A stretch of DNA of 19,480 nt from JACVRW01 sp040509755 (GTDB taxonomy: Bacteria; Actinomycetota; Thermoleophilia; Solirubrobacterales; Thermoleophilaceae): the NCBI GenBank assembly GCA_040509755.1, contig JBEVKF010000005.1:1-19480 (forward strand), read 5' to 3'. Shown here in pieces: positions 14,414 through 19,480 of this stretch. Position 1 is the first letter of the stretch. Every line of letters begins with the position of its first letter. The notes beneath the pieces are model-generated. The model searched no databases. It was not told the origin of the DNA and saw only the letters and a list, made by a program, of their open reading frames with translations. The translations under genes and the position numbers were made by a program.

Positions 14414-16000
14414 ATGGGTCGCACAGCGATCGTCCTGGGCATTGCTTTCGCGGGGCTTGCCGTTGGAAGCGCTCAAGCCGCCCCCGCGACCTTTGTCCAC
14501 GGTCTGAGTCCCTACCCGAACCCGGGCGGCTGCCACGGTGCGCCGCAGTCGGGGACTCTGTTCGTGAACTCCGAGGTCGAGCCCTGGGTGGGTGACGATG
14601 ACCTGGGCGAGTCCGATTCGCTCGTCGGCACCTGGCAGCAGGATCGCTTCTCGTCCGGCGGTTCCAGTGGGCTGCTCGTCGCCTACTCGCACAACGGCGG
14701 CCTGAGCTGGGTGGTCCCGCCCCTTTCCGACCAGCCGGCCATCTCGAACTGCCAGGACCCCGACCACAGCGGAACGAACTCCGACTGGGAGCGGGCGACC
14801 GACCCGTGGAGCGACATCTCGCCGAACGGCGACATGTGGTTCCTGAGCCTCTCGCTCAACGACACGCGCAACCTGCGAAACGCGGTGCTCGTCAGCAAGT
14901 CTGAGGACGGCGGCGCGACGTGGACCGAGCCGGTCACTCTGATCGACGACGCGAATCCGCACGTCTTCAACGACAAGAACTCCCTCACGGCCGACCCCAA
15001 CGATTCCGGCCTGGTGTACGCGGTGTGGGACCGTTTGGTGTTCCCGAACGAGCGCACCCAGAGCGACTCCTCGGCGTTGCACGCCGCCGCCTTCGAGGGA
15101 CCGACTTACCTCTCGAAGACCGAGAACGGGACCGACGACGATGGCGGCGACTGGACGACGAGGAAGATCCTCGACCTGGGCCGCAACGACCAGACGATTG
15201 CAAACCAGATCGCCGTCCTGCCACGAACCCTCGGGCGGACCGAGAGCACGCTGATTAACGTCTTCGACTGGATCCACAACGACAACAAGCAGGGCCGCAA
15301 GGGCGAGAAGATCTCCGCCATGTGGTCGACCGACTCTGGCGACACGTGGTCGGATCCGGTCGTCATCGATTCGCTCGCGGGGTCGGCTCTGTTCGACACC
15401 GACCCCGACGGCGCGCCCTGCCCCGAGCAGTTCGGCAACAAGAACACCCCGTACATCTGCCCGCTGCGCACGGCCGAGGGGATACCGGACATCGCGGTCG
15501 ACATGGACGACGGCACGGCGTATGTCGCCTGGCAGAACGGCGGCCCGAACGGCAAGGTGCAAATTCGGCTGGCGAAGTCGAGCGACCACGGCCAGACCTG
15601 GACGCAGCTGGGCGTCGTCAACGGCGTCCCCGGCACCGACGCACACACGCCCTCGGTGGCGGTCGACGAGGAGGGCACCGTGGCGGTGAGCTACTACGAC
15701 TACCGCTTCAACGACGTCGACTCAAACGACGGCCTCGAGACCGCGCACTGGATCCGCCGCTCGGGTAATGGCGGGGCGTCGTTTGGGCCCGATGAGATAG
15801 TGGGCACGACCTTCGATACCCGTCGGGCTCCGTATGCGAGCGGCTACTTCCTCGGCGACTACGACGGCCTGGCCTCGATCGGAGCGTCGTTCGAGCCCTT
15901 CTGGATCTCGACCCAGGGATCGACCGCCGGCAAGCCGGTCTTGAACGGCGGAGTCGACTTCGCCGACCGAACCAACGTGTTCTCCGCCTTCGTTCCGTAG
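14414..16000 (+). CDS. Secreted BNR/Asp-box (sialidase-fold) protein
   Basis: ATG 14414 follows a GGAGGT ribosome site. The 528-residue product starts with a Sec signal (AIVLGIAFAGLAVGSAQA, cut before AP at about residue 22). It carries four Asp-box motifs typical of beta-propeller sialidases: SHNGGLSW near 92, SEDGGATW near 163, STDSGDTW near 305 and SSDHGQTW near 389. Full sialidases also need an arginine triad, Asp, and Tyr/Glu; a fragment such as FNDKNSLTADPNDSGLVYAV fits the propeller, but I cannot assign the triad. It is best called a secreted BNR-repeat protein, perhaps a glycosidase acting outside the cell. It is divergent from the exporter and stands immediately left of the IS110 element. 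Confidence 0.88.
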   Translation: MGRTAIVLGIAFAGLAVGSAQAAPATFVHGLSPYPNPGGCHGAPQSGTLFVNSEVEPWVGDDDLGESDSLVGTWQQDRFSSGGSSGLLVAYSHNGGLSWVVPPLSDQPAISNCQDPDHSGTNSDWERATDPWSDISPNGDMWFLSLSLNDTRNLRNAVLVSKSEDGGATWTEPVTLIDDANPHVFNDKNSLTADPNDSGLVYAVWDRLVFPNERTQSDSSALHAAAFEGPTYLSKTENGTDDDGGDWTTRKILDLGRNDQTIANQIAVLPRTLGRTESTLINVFDWIHNDNKQGRKGEKISAMWSTDSGDTWSDPVVIDSLAGSALFDTDPDGAPCPEQFGNKNTPYICPLRTAEGIPDIAVDMDDGTAYVAWQNGGPNGKVQIRLAKSSDHGQTWTQLGVVNGVPGTDAHTPSVAVDEEGTVAVSYYDYRFNDVDSNDGLETAHWIRRSGNGGASFGPDEIVGTTFDTRRAPYASGYFLGDYDGLASIGASFEPFWISTQGSTAGKPVLNGGVDFADRTNVFSAFVP

Positions 16001-16283
16001 GGCAAGGATCAGGGGCCGGCCGCTGTGCGGCACGCCTCTTATGTGCGCCCATGCGAGCAGACGTTGACGCGCTTGAGGAGCGGATCGGGCGCGGTGGACC
16101 GCCGCCGATGGCGCCTCTGACCTCGCCTCCGCTTCTGCGTGACAGCAACACCGAGTCCGGCAGCGGGCCAGGCTGATGCTTTGGACGACGGAATGTCATG
16201 AAGGGCGGCTTGGCCACCTTCGTGACGTCGGGCCTCCCCCGAACAATCGGTGCTTCGGTGGAAGCGATTCGAAGGAGGCCCAG
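16001..16283 (+). ncRNA. Non-coding left flank of IS110 element, candidate bridge RNA region
   Basis: These 283 bases between the BNR stop and the recombinase GTG hold no convincing gene. IS110-group elements encode a structured bridge RNA in a non-coding end next to the recombinase gene, usually upstream. Here the 120 bases before the GTG contain possible stems, for example CCACC (near 16213) with GGTGG (near 16258), and CCGA/TCGG within CCCGAACAATCGG. I cannot fold it properly or place the element end, so the RNA is inferred from the family. Confidence 0.3.
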
Positions 16284-17342
16284 GTGCAGTATGTCGGGAT
16301 CGATTGGGCGTATCGGCGCGCCGCCTGGTGCATGATGCGCGAGGGTGGTGAGATCGCCGATGAGGGGCTGCTGTCGGCGGACGAGGACGGGCTGGCCAAG
16401 CTGGTGCTGCGGCTAGGGCCCGAGATTCGGGCCTGTGTGGAGATGATGAGTGGCGCGGTATGGGTGCGCGACCGGCTGCAGTCCGCGGGCTGGCGGGTCG
16501 AGGTGGCCGATGCCCGCAAGGTCAAGGGGCTGGCGCCGTTGGCGTGCAAGACCGACAGGGTCGACGCGCGCGTGCTGGCCGAGCTGTGCCGGCGCGACTT
16601 GGTGCCGGCGGTGTGGCTGCCGTCGCTCGACGACCGCGCGCTGCGGGAGCGACTCAAGCGGCGCATGCAGCTGGTCCGGATGCGAACGATGGCGCGCAAC
16701 CGCATCCACGGGCTGCTCACGCAGTGGGGCCTCAAACTGTCGACCACGCGGCTGCGCCAGCCCGACGCGCTGCAGCTGCTGGAGGCGCGCGGGATGCCGG
16801 AGGTGTGGCGCCGCTCGGTCGCCGAGGCGCTGGCAGTGATCGAGCTGCTCGACGAGCGTCTGGCGCCGCTGGAGCGCGAGTTGAGCCCGCTCGCCCGCGC
16901 CGACCCGCGCGTCGGGCTGCTCGAGACGATCCCCGGGATCGGGCCTTTGCTCGGGCTCACGATGGCGGCCGAGATCGGCGACGTCGCCCGCTTCGCGTCG
17001 GCGCGCAAGTTGGTCGGCTATGCCGGGCTGGCCCCCAGGGTCCGCCAGTCGGGGCAGAGCTCGCGCACCGGGCCGCTGTCGAAGGCTGGCTCCAAGGCGC
17101 TGCGCTGGGCCGCGGTCGAGGCCGCCCAGCAGGCCTGGCGCGAGACCAACCCCTGGCACCAGCTCTACCGCGAGACGGCCAAGCGCCAGGGCAAGACCAA
17201 CGCCGGCAAGGCCGCGGTCGCGCGCAAGGTGTTGATCGCCGCCTGGCACGTGCTCTCGCGCGACGAGCCGTTCAAGCCCTGCCGCCGTCACGGCGGCACC
17301 GATCCTGTCCCGGCCAGCTCCCACTTTCATCTGGCCGCCTGA
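16284..17342 (+). CDS. IS110-family transposase/recombinase (DEDD type)
   Basis: GTG 16284 has a strong ribosome site (GAAGGAGG, 5 bases upstream), and the protein starts at the usual position with MQYVGIDWAYRRAAW. The RuvC-like DEDD domain is complete: Asp7 (GIDWA), Glu53 (CVEMM), Asp91 and Asp94 (KTDRVDAR). A helical linker follows, then the Transposase_20 domain with the helix-hairpin-helix ETIPGIGPLLGLTMAAEIG and the motif GPLSKAGSKALRW containing the expected catalytic Ser266. At 352 residues it has full family length, with no frameshift. Family members recombine DNA guided by a bridge RNA. The frame is open back to 16176, but that part carries no family sequence. Read-through from the BNR gene is possible. 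Confidence 0.93.
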   Translation: MQYVGIDWAYRRAAWCMMREGGEIADEGLLSADEDGLAKLVLRLGPEIRACVEMMSGAVWVRDRLQSAGWRVEVADARKVKGLAPLACKTDRVDARVLAELCRRDLVPAVWLPSLDDRALRERLKRRMQLVRMRTMARNRIHGLLTQWGLKLSTTRLRQPDALQLLEARGMPEVWRRSVAEALAVIELLDERLAPLERELSPLARADPRVGLLETIPGIGPLLGLTMAAEIGDVARFASARKLVGYAGLAPRVRQSGQSSRTGPLSKAGSKALRWAAVEAAQQAWRETNPWHQLYRETAKRQGKTNAGKAAVARKVLIAAWHVLSRDEPFKPCRRHGGTDPVPASSHFHLAA

Positions 17343-17558
17343 CGGCCCACAACGGAATTGAGAAGCCGGGACAGCTCCAACCGACACGATGCGCCACGAG
17401 CGCCGAAAGAGAACTGAGCATCCACTCGACGCGGAGCTCGAGGGAGGCGATACCGCCGGTTGACAGCAGATCGTCCTTCAAAGAGATGAAAGTCAAGTTT
17501 CCGTTGGACTCTTTGGCTGCTGCTTGCGAGAGTTCGCGTGGGCGCGGGCGACGACGAG

Positions 17559-18415
17559 CTAAAGCGCAGGGTCTGGGACTGATGCCCTGCCGCGCTGCTT
17601 GCCGCTAGACGGCTTTGAAGCTGCGCGTCCCCGTGTCGCGCTCGCGCCCTTCTTCGGAGCCTGCTGCCAGTCGGTCGCAAGCCGCCGGTAGGCGACCTCC
17701 GCCTGGCGGGCGAGCTCGACCTCGGCCGCTTCCTGCGCCTTGCTCGAGGGGGCGCCCTTCTTGGGGCGCCCGCCCGAGCGCCGGCGGCTCCGCGCCGGCG
17801 AGCAGCTCGAGCCGACGCGGCTTGCGCTGGGTCAGCGTGGGCCGTCCGAAGGCGTAGTCCTCTTCCTTTGTGAGCAGGTGCCAGAACAGCACGACGAGCT
17901 TGCGCGCGACCGCGACGGTGGCGATGCGCGAACCGCGCCGCGCCTTGATCCGCTCCGAGAAGGCGCTCAGCGGGCTCGGATAGCGGACGACGATCCAGGC
18001 CGCCTCGCAAAGCATGTGCCGCGCCTCCGAGGCGCCCTCCTTCGAGATGTGGCCGTAGCGGACGGGCTCTTCTCCCGACTGGCGCACCCTCGGATCAAGC
18101 CCAAGGTAGGAGACGAGCTTGCGCGCGTCCTTGAAGCGGCCGATCTCACCGACGCGGGCCATGAAGGTCGCCGCCGTGTGCAGGTTGACCCCGGCACCGT
18201 CATCAATCGACGAATCTCCGGGGAGCCAACCGCGGCCGCTGCGAGCGCCCGCTCGGCCTCGGCGATCTCCCGGTCGAGGAAGTCGATCTGGCGCAGACAG
18301 CCCGCAACGGTCTGGCGCTCGTCCGCTGGCAGCTCGACGCCCTCAAGCGAACGGGGAGCGTCAGGCGTCCGGCCGAGCACGAGCGAGACCTCGCCGTAGC
18401 CGCGGACGGGAGATC
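17559..18415 (-). pseudogene. Second IS110-family transposase, truncated and frameshifted
   Basis: The minus strand carries the C-terminal half of an IS110 transposase of a different subgroup. It includes ADERQTVAGCLRQIDFLDRE (from GTG 18380), SPEIRRLMTVPG, then after a one-base deletion near 18190 NLHTAATFMARVGEIGRF, KLVSYLGLDPRVRQSGEEPV and YGHISKEGASEARHMLCEAA, and LVVLFWHLLTKEEDYAF. A further frame change in the tail (about 17770) restores AEVELARQAEVAYRRLATDW and a TAG at 17561-17559. The whole RuvC-like DEDD domain is missing at the N-terminal side. At least two frameshifts plus a truncation show it is dead. It lies tail to tail with the intact IS110 gene and is clearly not a copy of it. 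Confidence 0.85.
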
Positions 18416-18502
18416 GGTCTCCCCGCCTCGCTCGAGCGCCGGCTCGGCGAGTCGCTCGAGGTCGTCGAACACCGCCTCCGGGAGGTCGGCAACGGTCTTC
18501 AA
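18415..18502 (-). pseudogene. Possible ribbon-helix-helix antitoxin N-terminal fragment
   Basis: From TTG 18502 the minus strand reads LKTVADLPEAVFDDLERLAE, which resembles the N-terminus of VapB-type ribbon-helix-helix antitoxins (TVDLPEAVFDELERLA style). After about 29 codons it gives way to the IS110 remnant, so the rest of the gene would have been removed by that insertion. The resemblance is short and the start is weak; it may be chance. Confidence 0.25.
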
Positions 18503-18559
18503 GCCGCTTGTCGGGGCGCCTCGCGTATCTCCGCGATGATCTCGTCGGCCGCCGCCGTC

Positions 18560-19480
18560 TCAGGGGCCGATCCGATAGGGCCGCATCATCTCGTTGTCCT
18601 CGTGCTCGACGATGTGGCAGTGCCAGACGAACAGGCCGGCACGGTCGAAGAGCGCCTTCACGCGCGTGATCTCGCCGGGGTAGGCGATCACGGTGTCCTT
18701 GCGACCGAGCTCCCAGCTCGCCGGCGGACGGGCGCTGCCGTCGAACGGCTGGCGGTTGACGACCTCGAAGGTGATCTCGTGGATGTGGATCGGGTGGGCG
18801 TCCGCGGTGAAGTTGTGGAGCTCCCAGACCTCGATCGCGCCGACCTCGGGGAACTCGGTTGGCGGCTCGTCCCAGCCGAGCGGGTTTCCGCTGCCGTCGG
18901 GGTTGAGTGTGCCGAGGTCGGCCTCGGCGGGGGCGAACGGCTCGCCGCCGGCGCAGTCAAGGACGACGTTCCCGCCCTCGGTGCTCACCTTCACGGTCGC
19001 GGACTCCTGCTCGTTGAGCGACAGCTCGCGCGTCACGGTCGCCGCTCCGAGCGGCGCGAGCGCGGGCAGGACGAGCTGCGACGGCGGGGTGCTCGGGTCG
19101 GGGCCGGTGCTGGGGACGACGTCGAAGCGCATCACCTGGCCGGTGGTGGCCGGGTCGGCCGGCTCGAAGTCGACGCCGGGCACCCCGCCCCCGAACGGCT
19201 CGTCCGGAGCAACGTTGAGCATGTGAACCGAGGTGCCGGCCGGCGCGTTCGCGAAGTCGACGATCACGTCCGCGCGCTCGGCTGGGGCGAGCAGCACCTC
19301 GGAGAGCTCGACCGGCTGCGGCAGGAAGCCGCCCTCGTTGCCGATCTGCCAGAACGGCAGCCCGTTCTCGAGGCGCAGGATCAAGAAGCGCGAGTTGCAA
19401 CCGTTCAGGATTCGGAGGCGGTACCGCCGCCGCTGCACCTCTAGCTTGGGCCAGGTTCGCCCGTTGACCACGATCGCGTT
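18560..19480 (-). CDS. Multicopper oxidase, CotA/bilirubin oxidase type (N-terminus beyond window)
   Basis: The last 306 residues of a larger protein are present; the frame is open at the right edge (NAIVVNGRTWPKLEVQ), a conserved stretch in the middle of CotA-like laccases. YRLRILNGCNSRFLILRL and the SEVLLAPAERADVIVDF segment belong to the second cupredoxin domain. The C-terminal domain holds the copper ligands HPIHIHEITF (18768-18800 region) and FVWHCHIVEHEDNEMMRPY, that is HPxHxH and HCHxxExxxxMM with a Met as T1 axial ligand. These enzymes oxidise phenols, bilirubin or metals with oxygen. The sequence here appears intact, ending at TGA 18560. An upstream GTG (19471) is within the conserved domain and is not the start. 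Confidence 0.92.
   Translation of the reverse strand, partial: NAIVVNGRTWPKLEVQRRRYRLRILNGCNSRFLILRLENGLPFWQIGNEGGFLPQPVELSEVLLAPAERADVIVDFANAPAGTSVHMLNVAPDEPFGGGVPGVDFEPADPATTGQVMRFDVVPSTGPDPSTPPSQLVLPALAPLGAATVTRELSLNEQESATVKVSTEGGNVVLDCAGGEPFAPAEADLGTLNPDGSGNPLGWDEPPTEFPEVGAIEVWELHNFTADAHPIHIHEITFEVVNRQPFDGSARPPASWELGRKDTVIAYPGEITRVKALFDRAGLFVWHCHIVEHEDNEMMRPYRIGP

Larger units (their letters stand above)
16001..17558 (+). mobile_element. IS110-family insertion sequence (outer limits only)
   Basis: The coordinates are outer limits: the element must lie between the BNR stop and the start of the next decayed IS. It contains one intact recombinase gene with non-coding DNA on both sides (up to 283 and 216 bases). 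IS110 elements have no long inverted repeats and make no target duplication, so the ends cannot be read from one copy. The intact gene suggests the element is recent or still active. Confidence 0.6.

Noticed and set aside
14254..14442. Minus-strand 62-codon frame across the BNR gene start
   Set aside because: It covers the ribosome site and start of a solid gene and has no ribosome site or family signal.
14228..15646. Minus-strand open frame of 472 codons opposite the BNR gene
   Set aside because: Val/Arg-rich antisense shadow; the plus strand has signal peptide, ribosome site and four Asp-boxes.
16176..16283. Upstream start for the IS110 transposase at 16176
   Set aside because: The family N-terminus begins at GTG 16284, which has its own strong ribosome site.
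1..19480. CRISPR arrays, rRNA genes and riboswitches
   Set aside because: No regularly spaced repeats, no rRNA-like conserved stretches and no recognisable riboswitch cores were seen.

Overview
The window is very GC-rich DNA with long GTG/ATG-started frames, leaderless-looking or strongly Shine-Dalgarno-led starts and no CRISPR. The gene content (LuxR-type AAA regulator, DHA2 exporter, CotA-like oxidase, and a collagen-like protein of a type I associate with Solirubrobacterales/Thermoleophilia) suggests a soil actinobacterium, probably Thermoleophilia. That placement is inference from protein style, not from a marker gene.

Left block (1-4924, all minus strand): a compact envelope-looking operon read right to left. 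It holds a glutamine-dependent asparagine synthetase-type amidotransferase (asnB), a 75-residue Tat-signal-like small protein lying in the same uninterrupted frame as asnB, a PGRP/amidase_2 N-acetylmuramoyl-L-alanine amidase, and an unusual giant protein. The giant protein carries two glycosyltransferase-2-like halves, one hydrophobic segment and a MurF-type ATP-grasping ligase core in one reading frame. It starts in an ATGA overlap with the amidase gene and runs off the left edge. A glycosyltransferase, a MurF ligase, an amidating enzyme and a peptidoglycan amidase together point to modification of peptidoglycan or of a glycan-peptide polymer.

Boundary zone (4925-6740): decayed gene pieces on both strands, then the 3' half of a tRNA-Gly(GCC) gene followed at once by its intrinsic terminator. 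This is what one end of an element integrated in a tRNA gene looks like, so part or all of the left block may be island DNA.

Middle block (6738-12464): a large LuxR/MalT-like ATPase regulator (minus), divergent from a small ORF coupled to a nitronate monooxygenase-like flavoprotein whose usual active-site His is Arg. A collagen-like secreted protein gene broken by a one-base deletion follows, then a small CxxC-rich protein and a 5'-truncated fragment of an unknown gene.

Right block (12537-19480): a DHA2 drug exporter (minus) whose N-terminal membrane helix begins before the first usable start, divergent from a secreted BNR/sialidase-fold protein. An intact IS110-family recombinase gene follows, with flanking non-coding DNA that could encode a bridge RNA. 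Next come a second, unrelated and frameshifted IS110 copy in opposite orientation, a possible antitoxin fragment, and the C-terminal part of a CotA/bilirubin-oxidase-type multicopper oxidase that continues past the right edge.
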